Part shown: positions 42,308 to 53,700 of the stretch, in pieces
Numbering within the stretch: position 1 is the stretch's first letter
Layout of the letters: each line of letters opens with the position of its first letter
Origin: JBQTGK01 sp052400665
GTDB taxonomy: Bacteria; Bacteroidota; Bacteroidia; Bacteroidales; Marinifilaceae
Direction: 5' to 3' (one strand)
Assembly (NCBI GenBank): GCA_052400665.1
Contig: JBQTGK010000015.1
DNA: 64,000 bases
Translations under genes and position numbers: made by a program
Notes under the pieces: model-generated
The model's database searches: none
Seen by the model: only the letters and a program-made list of their open reading frames with translations
Told to the model about the DNA's origin: nothing

Positions 42308-44440
42308 ATGAACAAATATTTCAGGTTGATCCGTCAGAACCTAAATAACATTTATCGTTTTTCCATAACGGCAATTACCGTTATTCTAATAATAATGTTA
42401 TTTCCGAATATTGGAAATTTTAAATACGAATACCAAAAGGGCAAACCCTGGATGCATGAGACACTTATTGCACCCTTCGATTTTTCAATTCTAAAAACAG
42501 AAAAGGAACTCAAGAGTAACCGCGATAGTATCCTGACTCGTTTCAGTCCTTTTTTTAAAACAGATACTTCGGTATATCCCCGAATAATGAAAAAGTTTGA
42601 ATCTAATTTTGCTAAAAAATGGAACAAATTTGAGAAATCGTCGAGCTTTAAAGCTTTAAAATATTCAGCCAAAAGAAATGAGGCCGAAAAAATACTCACT
42701 CGCAATTATATAAAAACCAACTTATCTAATTTTTATCAGAAAGGCATTGCCGATCTGCAAAACGAACAGCAAAAATACAATTTCGAACTTCCTAAAACCA
42801 TAAATAAATCGCTTAATAATATAAACGAACTTATAAGTGTTAATGATATTTTCTCATCACGTGAGGCTTATGAAACTTTAAACAATCAAATTAAAGAAGA
42901 TTTTGAATCGGGTCTTTTTCAGGGTTTTATTCAAGATTTAAATATTGATTCTTATCTGGAGCCAAATTTATTCTATGATAAAGAGGTATCAGAACAGGTA
43001 AAAAGCAGCATGCTTTCGAATATTTCACTTACCAAAGGAAAAGTAGATTATGGAACACGAATTGTACTTCGAGGAGACATCATTAACGATGACACTTTTC
43101 TTATTCTGGAATCGCTAAAAAAGGATTATGAAAATATTTTAGGCTCCTCCCAAAACCACTATCTAATTCTGGCAGGACAGAGTCTTTTGGTAATATCCTG
43201 CATTGTTTTATTGTTTTTATATTTAAGAAATTTCAGGAGAAAAATTCTGCACGACAATAAAAAACTCCTCTTTATTTTTATGTTGGTTTTAATGTTTGTA
43301 GCCATTACTACTCTGGTTTTAAAATTCCCTAAAATTAACATCTATATTATTCCCTTTGCACTAATAACAATTGTGGTTCGAACGCTTATGGACAGCCGTA
43401 CGGCTTTGTTTGTATTTATTGTTACAGTGTTAATTACCGGATTTTTAGCCCCAAATGGATTCGAGTTTGTATTTTTACAGATGTCGGCAGGTATTATGGC
43501 AATTTATAGCTTACCTCGCCTTGAACGACGGGGACAATTGGTACTCACAGGAGTTATTACCTTTATTACTTATAGTGTTGTGTATTTTGCTTTCGCGATA
43601 ACTCAAATCAGTCATATTTCAGAACTCAGCTGGTTTAATTTTATGTGGTTTGCCATTAACGGACTGCTTCTTACTTTCTCGTATTCTTTAATTTACATAT
43701 TCGAGAAATTATTTGGTTTTCTCTCTGATGTAACCCTTATAGAGTTATCTAATCAGAATCATCCACTTTTACGAGAGCTTACAAAACAATCGCCTGGTAC
43801 TTTTCAACACTCTTTGCAGGTTGCGAATCTTGCCGAAGCAGCAATTAACCATATTGGAGGAAATCCTTTATTGGTAAGAACAGGTGCTTTGTATCACGAC
43901 ATCGGTAAAATGAAACATCCCATTTACTTTATCGAGAATCAGCTTTCAAACTCAAATCCCCATGATAATTTAGAATTCGATAAAAGTGCTCAAATTATAA
44001 CCGATCATGTAAAATACGGTGTAAAAATTGCTAAAAAATATAAACTTCCTCAAAAAATAATCGACTTTATAGAGACGCATCATGGGGCTGGAAAAGTAAT
44101 GTATTTCTATACCTCGTTCAAAAATAAATATCCGGATAAAGAAATTGATGAAGAAAAATTCAAATACCCGGGTCCTGACCCATTTAGCAAAGAAACTGCT
44201 GTTTTAATGATGGCTGATGGAATTGAAGCTGCTTCGAGAAGCTTAAAAGTAAAATCGCCGGAAAGCATTCGAGGATTAATTGATAGTATTATCGACAAAC
44301 AGGTGAGCGAACATCGCTTTGCAAATGCTGATATTACATTTAAAAATATCAATGAAATTAAGGAAATATTTACCAATGCATTAATTAATGTTTACCATGC
44401 AAGAATAGAATATCCGGAAGAAAAAAAGAACAAAGATTAG
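42308..44440 (+). CDS. PgpH-type HD phosphodiesterase (7TMR-HDED)
   Basis: A 710-residue membrane protein related to the c-di-AMP phosphodiesterase PgpH. One N-terminal membrane helix (about 20-36) precedes a large extracytoplasmic 7TMR-HDED region (about 45-280). Seven membrane segments follow (about 285-470), then a cytoplasmic HD domain with HPLLRELTKQSPGTFQHSLQ, GALYHDIGKMKHP and IIDFIETHHG. The ATG at 42308 is preferred over an upstream in-frame TTG. Lowering c-di-AMP would affect osmolyte and cell-wall control. Substrate is inferred from family. A strong terminator follows. Confidence 0.92.
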   Translation: MNKYFRLIRQNLNNIYRFSITAITVILIIMLFPNIGNFKYEYQKGKPWMHETLIAPFDFSILKTEKELKSNRDSILTRFSPFFKTDTSVYPRIMKKFESNFAKKWNKFEKSSSFKALKYSAKRNEAEKILTRNYIKTNLSNFYQKGIADLQNEQQKYNFELPKTINKSLNNINELISVNDIFSSREAYETLNNQIKEDFESGLFQGFIQDLNIDSYLEPNLFYDKEVSEQVKSSMLSNISLTKGKVDYGTRIVLRGDIINDDTFLILESLKKDYENILGSSQNHYLILAGQSLLVISCIVLLFLYLRNFRRKILHDNKKLLFIFMLVLMFVAITTLVLKFPKINIYIIPFALITIVVRTLMDSRTALFVFIVTVLITGFLAPNGFEFVFLQMSAGIMAIYSLPRLERRGQLVLTGVITFITYSVVYFAFAITQISHISELSWFNFMWFAINGLLLTFSYSLIYIFEKLFGFLSDVTLIELSNQNHPLLRELTKQSPGTFQHSLQVANLAEAAINHIGGNPLLVRTGALYHDIGKMKHPIYFIENQLSNSNPHDNLEFDKSAQIITDHVKYGVKIAKKYKLPQKIIDFIETHHGAGKVMYFYTSFKNKYPDKEIDEEKFKYPGPDPFSKETAVLMMADGIEAASRSLKVKSPESIRGLIDSIIDKQVSEHRFANADITFKNINEIKEIFTNALINVYHARIEYPEEKKNKD

Positions 44441-44462
44441 ATCCTAAGATCCAATAATAGAA

Positions 44463-44511
44463 AAGCAAGATTAGAAGACAATAAATGTCTTTACTAATCT
44501 TGCTTTTTTTT
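44463..44511 (+). terminator. Terminator of the HD phosphodiesterase gene
   Basis: Long stem GCAAGATTAG/CTAATCTTGC with an inner AAGACA/TGTCTT stem, followed by eight T residues. Confidence 0.92.
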
Positions 44512-44722
44512 GCATCTATAAACCACCTAATAAGTTCACAAATAACGAATTGAATGAAACCTAGCTGCATCAATTCTATTTTTTTTTGGGTGGTATTTTT
44601 CGTAACTTATAAAGAGTGATTCGTTTCACATAAATTATAGAACACAAAATATTAATCAAGCTTTTTTTACATGTCCAATTGTTAAAATAATTTGCTTTAT
44701 CATACACTTAAACCTTACTATT

Positions 44723-46378
44723 ATGATGCGAAATCCCATTTTTTTATTTGGACTAATTATTTCGATCGCGCTAGCAGTATCCTGCCAGCCAGATAAAAAG
44801 GTAGAACAGAAAAAAACAGCCGATTCTGTAATGCAGCGAAAATTAGCCAACTATTCAAAAGTAAAACTATCAGCCGATCTTAATTCTCTCTCTGCACAAG
44901 AAATTAAAGTATTTTCGAACCTTATAAAAGCTGCAAATGCTATTGATAAAGTTTATTGGATGCAGGCATACGGCAATAAAGATTCACTTTTAAGTAAGAT
45001 TAGCAATCAGGATATGAAAGAATATGCCATGATTAATTACGGTCCCTGGGATCGTTTGGATGGCTTCACATCTTTTACAGATGACTTTCCACCCCGACCA
45101 CTAGGAATTGGATTCTTCCCCTCTGATTTAAATCAGGAAGAATTTTTTAATCTTACTGACGACAACAAATACAATCCATTTACAATTATTAAACGTGATA
45201 AGAAGGGCAACTTAAAAGTTATTCCCTATCGCAATGCTTTCAAAGCTGAATTAAACAATGCTGCAAGCTACCTCAATACAGCGGCAGAATTAGCTGAATC
45301 AGAAGAATTTAAAATCTATTTACAACAAAGAGCTAAAGATTTAGTATCTGATAATTTTGAAAAAAGCGACTGTTTATGGTTGAAATTAAATGACAGTTCT
45401 CTCGATTTTATTGCCGGACCTATTGTAAATAGTGAGGATCATCTGTTATGGACAAAATATTCCTATGGAGCATTTATTCTTTTGAGGAATAAGGAATGGA
45501 CAAAAAAGACAGAAAAATACGCTTCCCTACTTCCCTTCTTACAAAAAAACTTACCTGTTAACGATAAATTTAAATCTGAATCAAATATCAGTGAAGCAAA
45601 TATTGTGATATACGATGTTCTTTACAATTCGGGTTATTGCAATGCTGGAAACAAATTAATCGGTCTGAACCTTCCAATTGGAAACAATCATATTAAATGT
45701 GGAACCAGAAAAGTGCATTTTAAGAATGTAATGCAGGCAAAATTCGACAAAATTCTTATGCCTATCAGTGCACTGGTGATTGATGAAAAACAAAAAAGAA
45801 ATGTAAATTTTGATTCTTTCTTTTTAAATACAATTTTCTATGAGATAAGCAATGAACTTGGAATTTCAAATACCATTAACGGAAACGGAGATGTAAAAGA
45901 TGCTTTAAAAGAACATTCCAATGTAATTAACGAATTAAAAAATGATGTTTTAAGAATGTATCTACTAAATCAGGTTCATGAAATGAGACAACTGGAAAAT
46001 ATCAATATGCTTGAAAATTACGTAACCTATATGGCCGATGTATTTAGATCGATACGATTTGGTATTACCGACTCTCAAGGAGTTGCCAATATGATTCGAT
46101 TCTACTATTTCGAAGAACAGGAAGCCTTTAAGTATAACTCAAAAACCGGCACCTATAAAATTAACGATTACAAAATGAAAAAAGCCATAGAATCTCTTAC
46201 CAAACTTGTATTAGAAATACAAGGCAATGGAGATTATGCTGCCGCCGATCGATTAGTTAAAGACAAAGGTTTTATTCGAAATGATTTGCTTCAGGATCTA
46301 TATCGAATTCAAAGAGCCAGAATTCCAAAAGATTTAATTTATGATCAGGGCGAAAAAGCAATTATAACAGAAAATTAA
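44723..46378 (+). CDS. M49-like lipoprotein lacking the zinc histidines
   Basis: A 551-residue lipoprotein (signal ending in LAVSC, Cys21). It resembles the Bacteroidota dipeptidyl-peptidase-III/M49-like hydrolases: INYGPWDRLDGF (105-116), a conserved GFFPSDLNQEEFF and the block around NTIFYEISNELG (369-380) followed by EHSNVINELKND. In active relatives this block carries HEISH, the zinc and catalytic motif. Here residues 373-377 read YEISN: both histidines are replaced while the Glu stays. The later zinc Glu (404) is kept. It is therefore probably a noncatalytic family member acting as a binding protein on the membrane. It stands alone between two terminators. Confidence 0.8.
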   Translation: MMRNPIFLFGLIISIALAVSCQPDKKVEQKKTADSVMQRKLANYSKVKLSADLNSLSAQEIKVFSNLIKAANAIDKVYWMQAYGNKDSLLSKISNQDMKEYAMINYGPWDRLDGFTSFTDDFPPRPLGIGFFPSDLNQEEFFNLTDDNKYNPFTIIKRDKKGNLKVIPYRNAFKAELNNAASYLNTAAELAESEEFKIYLQQRAKDLVSDNFEKSDCLWLKLNDSSLDFIAGPIVNSEDHLLWTKYSYGAFILLRNKEWTKKTEKYASLLPFLQKNLPVNDKFKSESNISEANIVIYDVLYNSGYCNAGNKLIGLNLPIGNNHIKCGTRKVHFKNVMQAKFDKILMPISALVIDEKQKRNVNFDSFFLNTIFYEISNELGISNTINGNGDVKDALKEHSNVINELKNDVLRMYLLNQVHEMRQLENINMLENYVTYMADVFRSIRFGITDSQGVANMIRFYYFEEQEAFKYNSKTGTYKINDYKMKKAIESLTKLVLEIQGNGDYAAADRLVKDKGFIRNDLLQDLYRIQRARIPKDLIYDQGEKAIITEN

Positions 46379-46402
46379 CTCATTTATATATTCTAAACCT
46401 TA

Positions 46403-46428
46403 GGCATCTTAAGAGATGCCTTTTTTTT
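46403..46428 (+). terminator. Terminator of the M49-like gene
   Basis: Stem GGCATCT/AGATGCC followed by eight T residues. Confidence 0.88.
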
Positions 46429-46452
46429 ATATTCTGATTAAAATATTTATCA

Positions 46453-46460
46453 TACATTTG
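46453..46460 (+). promoter_or_regulatory. -7 box of the TonB-dependent receptor gene
   Basis: TACATTTG matches TAnnTTTG, 26 bp before the start; no clear -33 box. Confidence 0.45.
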
Positions 46461-46486
46461 AGCTAGTTAAAAAAAATAAACTACAA

Positions 46487-48877
46487 ATGACTCGCTACCT
46501 ACTCTTTACTCTTTTGATGCTTACCGGACATGTAGGCTTTAATCAGCTTATTAAAGTTATTGATTCTGAAAACAAAACGCCTATCGAAAATATTTATGTG
46601 TTTGATTCACATAATTCTACTTTAACAAATAAAAAAGGAAAGGCTGATATCTCCGACTTTTCGAGAACGGAAACAATTTTCCTGCAGCATCCATCCTATC
46701 GGAATATCCAGATTACTTTTAAAATAGTAGAGGAACAAGCATTTATAATTGAGTTAGAATCAAGTATTTTTCCAATAGGGGAAGTTCTTATTTCGGCAAA
46801 TAAATGGGAACAAAATTCTTCTGAGATCCCTTTAAAAATAGTACAAATAAAAGAAGAGCAAATAAAAAATAGTACGGCTCAAACCTCGGCCGATTTACTA
46901 AAAACATCGAAACAAGTTTACATTCAAAAAAGTCAGTTAGGAGGAGGAAGTCCTATGATTAGAGGATTTTCGGCAAATCGTGTTTTACTGGTACTCGACG
47001 GTGTTCGATTAAATAATGCAATTTACCGAAGCGGAAACCTACAAAATGTCATAAGCATAGATCCCAATAGTTTGGAATCGGCCGAAGTAATTTTAGGGCC
47101 TGGTTCTATAATTTATGGAAGCGATGCTATTGGTGGTGTAATGGATTTTCATTCGCTTACACCAAAATATTCCACCTCTAGTAAGACGAACATTAAATTG
47201 ACATATAAAAATCGTTATTCGTCGGCTAATCATGAAATTATGAATCACGCAGATTATAATTTCGGAAAAGAAAAGCTAAGTTTTGCGGGTAGCTTTTCCT
47301 ATAGCGATTTTAGTGATCAAAAAATGGGTAGTCATGGGTCTGAGGATTATTTGCGTAAGGAATATGTGCTTAGAGAAAATAATATCGACAAGATCATAAG
47401 CAATTCCGACCCTGAAAAACAAAAATACACGGCTTACAATCAGTTTAATACGGTTCAGAAAGTAAGATATAAAGCTTCGAAGAATCTGGAACTACTTTAC
47501 GGATTTCATTACACCACAAGTTCTAACATTCCTCGTTACGATCGATTAACTCAATATAATAATGAGAATTTAAAGTATGCCGAATGGTACTATGGTCCAC
47601 AGAAGCTACAATTACACAATTTACAGATTAATAACAGTACGAAAAATAAGTTCTACGATTCCTTTAAGATAAATACGGCATATCAAAACTATGAAGAAAG
47701 CCGACACGATAGAAAATTCGGTTCTGATTCGAAAAGAAACAGATTTGAAAAACTAGATATCTACTCGGTTAATGTAGATGCAGAAAAGAAAATATCTACC
47801 AAAACTCACTTTTTTTATGGTTCGGAATGGACCCTCAACAAACTAAACTCAGAAGCTTATGCTACTGATATCACCACAAAAAAAAGCGAAGAAATTGCTA
47901 GTCGTTATCCTGATGATTCTAAATATTCCAGTCTTGCCTTTTACTCCAATTTTAAGTGGAAGATAAATAATGAATGGACACTGAATACAGGGATTAGATA
48001 TTCTCATGTCTGGATTAATTCGCAACTTGACAACAGTTTTTATGATTTTCCCTTTGAGAGCCTTAATTTATCGACCGGAGCAATAAACGGGGGACTTGGA
48101 ATTGCTCATCAGTCTGCGTCAGGCTGGGGATTAAAAATAAACGCAACTTCGGGCTTTCGAGCACCCAATATCGATGACATTGGAAAGGTGTTTGATTCGG
48201 AACCCGGAAAAGTTGTGGTTCCTAACAATAAGCTTAAGCCTGAATACATTTACAACTTCGAATTTAGTGTTAATAAAAATTTTGCTCAGGTTCTTTTTGC
48301 TGAATTCAATGCGTTTTACTCGTTTTTAGATCAGGCAATGGTTCGTGATGATTATTCGTTTAATGGAAAAAACACAATGCTTTACGATGGTGTAGAGAGT
48401 GAAGTTCAAGCAATTGTAAATACCGATAATGCAAAAGTTTGGGGTTTTAACCTAAATACAATAGTAAAATTAAACACGCATCTTACTGCCGATGGAAATC
48501 TTAACCTTACCTACGGTGAATATAAAGATGGTAGTCCGGTTCGTCATGTTCCACCTTTTTTCTGCTCATTCGATATAAAGTATCAAACAAAACAACTTAA
48601 ATCTAAGCTTGAATTGGAGTACAACGGAGAAATTAGCTATAAAGATTTAGCAACTACCGAAAAGGACAAGGCCTATCTTTATGCAAAAGATAAAAATGGT
48701 AATCCTTATTCTCCGAATTGGCTAATCCTTAACTGGAAAAATTCTTATTTGTTAAGCAGAAAACTTAATCTCAATTTCGCTATCGAAAACATCTTTAACA
48801 AGCGCTACAGACCTTATTCATCAGGAATAAGTGCAATGGGTAGAAATTATGTTTTTGGGCTTTCTTATTCGCTATAA
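46487..48877 (+). CDS. TonB-dependent receptor, heme/hemoglobin-receptor type
   Basis: A 796-residue outer-membrane receptor with a signal peptide (YLLFTLLMLTGHVGF). A short carboxypeptidase-regulatory-like domain covers about 20-95. The plug covers about 110-230 (GGGSPMIRGFSANRVLLVLD, GPGSIIYGSDAIGGV). A 22-strand barrel follows, ending in YVFGLSYSL. The barrel holds a FRAP box near residue 557 and a PNNKLKPE box soon after, matching the FRAP/NPNL pair of heme and hemoglobin receptors. Uptake of heme or a related ligand driven by TonB is inferred. No heme-uptake partner genes are adjacent. Confidence 0.88.
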   Translation: MTRYLLFTLLMLTGHVGFNQLIKVIDSENKTPIENIYVFDSHNSTLTNKKGKADISDFSRTETIFLQHPSYRNIQITFKIVEEQAFIIELESSIFPIGEVLISANKWEQNSSEIPLKIVQIKEEQIKNSTAQTSADLLKTSKQVYIQKSQLGGGSPMIRGFSANRVLLVLDGVRLNNAIYRSGNLQNVISIDPNSLESAEVILGPGSIIYGSDAIGGVMDFHSLTPKYSTSSKTNIKLTYKNRYSSANHEIMNHADYNFGKEKLSFAGSFSYSDFSDQKMGSHGSEDYLRKEYVLRENNIDKIISNSDPEKQKYTAYNQFNTVQKVRYKASKNLELLYGFHYTTSSNIPRYDRLTQYNNENLKYAEWYYGPQKLQLHNLQINNSTKNKFYDSFKINTAYQNYEESRHDRKFGSDSKRNRFEKLDIYSVNVDAEKKISTKTHFFYGSEWTLNKLNSEAYATDITTKKSEEIASRYPDDSKYSSLAFYSNFKWKINNEWTLNTGIRYSHVWINSQLDNSFYDFPFESLNLSTGAINGGLGIAHQSASGWGLKINATSGFRAPNIDDIGKVFDSEPGKVVVPNNKLKPEYIYNFEFSVNKNFAQVLFAEFNAFYSFLDQAMVRDDYSFNGKNTMLYDGVESEVQAIVNTDNAKVWGFNLNTIVKLNTHLTADGNLNLTYGEYKDGSPVRHVPPFFCSFDIKYQTKQLKSKLELEYNGEISYKDLATTEKDKAYLYAKDKNGNPYSPNWLILNWKNSYLLSRKLNLNFAIENIFNKRYRPYSSGISAMGRNYVFGLSYSL

Positions 48878-49027
48878 TCAGCATTTACTTCTATCTTCTT
48901 TTCTATAATTGATCAAAGAAAGTAACAATAATAAGCTTATTCCTGATTATAAATTCCAAATCAGACCTTCAGGCCCATAGTTATACTATCCTTTATTTTT
49001 CGAGTATCAATGTCTTTTGCAGTATAA

Positions 49028-49069
49028 AATAAAAACACCCCTTAACAAGCCTAAGCCTACTAAGGGGTG
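49028..49069 (-). terminator. Terminator of the susCD operon
   Basis: On the minus strand stem CACCCCTTA/TAAGGGGTG enclosing a loop that holds an AAGCCTAAGCCT direct repeat, followed by TTTTT. Confidence 0.85.
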
Positions 49070-49132
49070 ATAATTATTTATAAGTAGTACTATAATCTTA
49101 CAACTAAATTATAGCAAGTAACTCTTCATTTA

Positions 49133-50689
49133 TTAGTTTACATCCCACCAAAGTTTCGATGTAATCATATTACCATTTGATAACAAGCTAACAGCAGCCT
49201 GATAATTTTCTCCATTTAAAGTTGATTCTTGTCCTGGATATTCCATTCTATAAGAAATATCAGAGATTTCAACAAGTGGTGTAAAATTATAATCAAACGA
49301 CTGAACAGTACCTTCAGCATCAGTAACAACATCCACAGAATAATCAGTATTAGGTGCAATTAAAGTTTTCGGATAACCTGTTCTTCTGTACTCTGCCCAT
49401 GCTGTATGTGACTGCATATATAAGGCAATGTACTTTTGTGTCAATACATTCTCTTCACTGGCAGCAGGTAATGCACCTACAAAAGAAGTAATATCGGCAG
49501 CAGCTACTCCCCAATCTTCCATAGAAGCAGTTACACCAGCCTCATACTCAGCTTGTGACCATCCATTAACCTCAGACAATAAAAACTCTACTTCTGCGTA
49601 ATCCATTAATGTTTGAGTAGCATTTGTAAAAAAGTGTGCTCCTTTACCTCCATCAGCATTTGGATCCCAACCTGTAATTGATACAGCAGGCAAAGATTCC
49701 CATTTAAAAGCAGCCGACTGCTCATTTAGAATACCATAAGGAATACCAACATAGTTACCAAACTGATTAACTTCAGCATACTCCGATAAACGAGGATCTG
49801 ATCCAAATCCACCTTTAGTTCCGTCTAATAAATCAATAAAGCTATTTGCTACAGCAAAATCTCTTCTATCTTTAAAAGCTTTCTGCAAAGGTGATCCATT
49901 TGTTTGATTCGATTCGTATACTAATGCAGCATTATCAGAATTAGAAGTAAATACTCCACTTGATATAGCTGCTGTTATGTCGGATGAAGCAGCAGGATAA
50001 ACATCAAGAATTTTAACTGCAATTCTTAATCGAAGAGAATTCGCGAACATCTTCCATTTGGCAGCATCGCCACCATAAATAGGATCTCCACTAGTAAATG
50101 CAGCTTGAGTAACATCTATCATATCAGCAGCTTCCTGAAGTTGCTTTAATAAATCAGGATAAATTTTAGACTGAGGTGCATATTTAGGTTTCAAGAAATC
50201 ACCACTAACATTCAATGCCTCAAAGTCAGCATCTTCGGTAGATAGTGACCAGTAAGGAATATCTCCCCAAGTATCAGCCATTAAATTAAATGTCCATGCC
50301 ATCATAATACGACATGCAGCAATCTGATTTACATTAGCACCATAGGCAGAAACACCTGGCGCTGTAGCCTCATCAGTATTTAAATCAATAATTTGACGGA
50401 AGTTTTCCAGATTAATGTATAAATCTTCCCATGTTTCTCTCATTGACTCTCTATATTGGTATCTATCTTCTTCTGTATATTCCGTTTGAGCCCAATATTG
50501 CATAGTAGGTAGAGTGAAACGTCCTGTAAACCACTCGTCATGTGTATCATCAATCATCTCTTTAACGGCATCGTTAAAGATTGTATAAGTTGGAGCTACT
50601 TCCGGATCATTAGGATTGCTTTGATAGTTAACATCGCAAGCTCCCATAGTTAAAAGTAAAGCTCCTATAAGAAATATATAATTTTTCAT
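49133..50689 (-). CDS. SusD/RagB-like outer-membrane lipoprotein
   Basis: A 518-residue surface lipoprotein that captures nutrients for its SusC partner. The signal starts MKNYIFLIGALLLTMGAC with the lipid Cys at residue 18; the ATG at 50701 four codons earlier is also possible. The SusD-like-2 subfamily is seen in QIAACRIMMAWTFNLMADTW, WGDIPYWS, YGGDAAKWKMFANSLRLRIA and the C-terminal YALYMQSHTAWAEYRRTG-type block. This subgroup is often found in peptide- or unknown-substrate systems rather than glycan loci. It lies 18 bp after susC, and no glycoside hydrolase gene is adjacent. Confidence 0.94.
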   Translation of the reverse strand: MKNYIFLIGALLLTMGACDVNYQSNPNDPEVAPTYTIFNDAVKEMIDDTHDEWFTGRFTLPTMQYWAQTEYTEEDRYQYRESMRETWEDLYINLENFRQIIDLNTDEATAPGVSAYGANVNQIAACRIMMAWTFNLMADTWGDIPYWSLSTEDADFEALNVSGDFLKPKYAPQSKIYPDLLKQLQEAADMIDVTQAAFTSGDPIYGGDAAKWKMFANSLRLRIAVKILDVYPAASSDITAAISSGVFTSNSDNAALVYESNQTNGSPLQKAFKDRRDFAVANSFIDLLDGTKGGFGSDPRLSEYAEVNQFGNYVGIPYGILNEQSAAFKWESLPAVSITGWDPNADGGKGAHFFTNATQTLMDYAEVEFLLSEVNGWSQAEYEAGVTASMEDWGVAAADITSFVGALPAASEENVLTQKYIALYMQSHTAWAEYRRTGYPKTLIAPNTDYSVDVVTDAEGTVQSFDYNFTPLVEISDISYRMEYPGQESTLNGENYQAAVSLLSNGNMITSKLWWDVN

Positions 50690-50706
50690 ATTTAATATCA
50701 TTTTTA

Positions 50707-53700
50707 TTAAAATCCAAGTTGAAAATTAAATCCATAACTCTTGGTATTAGGACTAAATCCACCTTCTATACCTTGAATATTTCCTGAACCACCAACAGCA
50801 CTTTCAGGATCAAAACCATCTTTATCAAGACCACCAGTCCATATATTTTTAGCATATACAGCAACTCTTAATGATCTAAACGGTCCAATAAGTGATTTTG
50901 GGAAATTGTAACCTAAAGTTACTTCTCGAAGTTTAATGTAATCAGCATCAAAAATATTCTGTGCACTTGGTCCACCAGCTCCATGATAATGTCTACCAGC
51001 CCAACTACTACCACTAACATAAGTTTCGTTAGGAGATGTGTTTGAAACAGCATAATTTCCATCAGCATCAAAAGTTACAGTACCAGTAACACCATCAATT
51101 TTAATACCACCATTATTAGCTACTGATTCACGAATATTAACACCTTTGTCATTAATTTGAGCAGTTGCACCCAACATTCCTGAATACGTTCCCCAGTTAT
51201 GAGTTAGCGAATAAAATTTACCGCCTTTTTGGATATCAAATAAGAAACCAAAATCGAAGTTCTTATATGTAAACGAATTTCGAATACCCATATTATAATC
51301 TGGCAATACAGATCCAATAGGTTGAAGGCGATCAGTTCTTAAATATTGACCATCACTTCCAACTACCTTATTTCCCTGGTTATCGAAGATAAAATCATAT
51401 CCCCATAACATTCCGTAAGTATCTCCAACACTAGCTCTTAAATAAGCTCCACTAAATGGTGCTCTTTGAATATCTAATGCATCAATTCCAGGATAAAGCT
51501 CAGTTAATTCATTATTAACTTTAGAATAGTTAATATTGATATCCCATGAAAAATCTGCAGTTTGAACTGGAGTACCTTTTAAGGTAAACTCAAATCCGTT
51601 GTTTTCCATCTCACCAGCATTAATATACTTACTATCAAATCCTGTTGCTGCAGATACATCCAAAGGAATAATTTGATCTTTAGTAACATTATTAAAGTAA
51701 GTTGCATCAAGACCTAATCTATTTCTAAAGAAACTTAATTCCATACCCACTTCATAAGAAGTAGTTTTCTCTGGCTTTAAGCCTTCATTTAATTTTTCTT
51801 CCTGAGTACTGTAACGAGGTGATCCCTGGAACGGGCCATCAATATTAGCCTCATAAGTAGCTATAACATTATATGGACTTGTATCATTACCTACTTGTGC
51901 CCAACCTAAACGAAACTTACCATAGTCTAACCAAGTTGCATCTTCTATTAACTCAGAAAATACAAAACTTGAAGATACTGAAGGGTAAAAATATGAATTT
52001 TCACTAGCAGGAAGAGTAGAAGACCAATCGTTACGAGCAGTAACATCAACAAACCATAAATTTTTATAGCCGAATGAAGCACTACCAAAAACAGAATTTA
52101 CCTTTTTCTTACTAGAATAATCATTAACAGAAACATTTCCTGCAGAGTTTTTCAAATTATATATTCCTGGTACAACTAAACCACCAGAAGTTTGACCTCT
52201 TAGCAAATCGTATTTTTCAATACGAGAATTTCCACCAATCATAGCCGTAATATTGAAATCTTCATTAAAACGCTTCGCATAACTTAATGTAAATTCATAG
52301 TTATATTCAGAATTATTTCTTTTTGCTTCATAGTAACTTGAAGTAGATTGAGAACCTACTGCAATTCTTTCTCTATTTATAAAAGTATAAGTATCGCCGT
52401 AAACACTTAGCTTAGCTTTAAGACCTTCTAAAATTTCATAATCCACACTTACATTACCATAAAAACGATCACGTTCGTCATCGGTATAGTTTTCATAAAC
52501 TATCCAATAAGGATTATCTGCATACTTTGGTGTTGAATTATCCCAAGATTGACGATTCCAGGTACGCTGACTGCCATCACTGTTCTTGTAATTTTTCAGG
52601 TGGCCCATATCAAGCTGACGCTGTCCCCACTGAAAGAACTTTTGTGAGAAACTATTGTCATCATATCCAAAAGTAGGACGCCCCATTGTTTCAGAACGTA
52701 CATAGTTAATAGCAGCATTTACATTAAACTTATCTAAAAACTTTGTATTACCAGAAACACTAAAATTATGTTTGTCGTATTTCGAATTTGGAACAATTCC
52801 TTCATTATGAGTGTTAGTGTATGAAAAACGAACTCCATACTCTTTTCCTGTTCTTGCAACTGATAAAGAATTCACATAAGAAACACCAGTCTGAAAGAAA
52901 TCTTCAACATCCTCTTTAGGTGCAACCCAAGCACGTGGTTTTAAATATTGATCTGGAAAACTTTCCTTATCAAAAGCATCCCAATGTAAAACCTTAAGAC
53001 TCTCATCATAAGCTGGTCCCCAAGATTCATCTACTGCGTACTGAGGTACTGAATAGGTTGAACCATCAATATTAACCTGTTCGAATCCATTAACACCCCC
53101 ACTAGCATCACTAAAATAAGAACCACCACCATAGCTTCTTTGTAAATCAGGAAGATCTGCAACCTTATCTATAGTAACAGAAGAACTAAAATCTACTTTA
53201 ATATCATCCTTACCAGCTTTTGCTCTCTTGGTATTAATGATAATTACACCATTAGATGCACGTGATCCATAAATCGCAGCTGCAGGACCTTTAAGAACAG
53301 ACATGCTTTCGATATCGTCGGGATTGATATCATTCAGCATATTACCATAATCAACTCCACCAAAACCAGCTTGAGCACTAGTACTATTAAAGTTAGAGTT
53401 ATCCATTGGAATTCCGTCTAAAACAATAAGAGGTTGATTCTGTCCGAAAATAGAATTAGCTCCACGAATTAAGATTCTTTTTGAACCCGAAAAGTTTGAA
53501 GAAGAAGAAACCTGAACTCCAGAAACTTTACCTGATAATGCACTAAGTGCATCAGACTGCTTCACTTTATTCAAATCGTCTCCACCAACTTCTTGTACTG
53601 CATAACCCAAAGCTTTCTTTTCACGAGTAACTCCTAAAGCAGTAACAATAACCTCATCTACACCTATAGATTCAGTTTCCATAACAACATTAATTACAGC

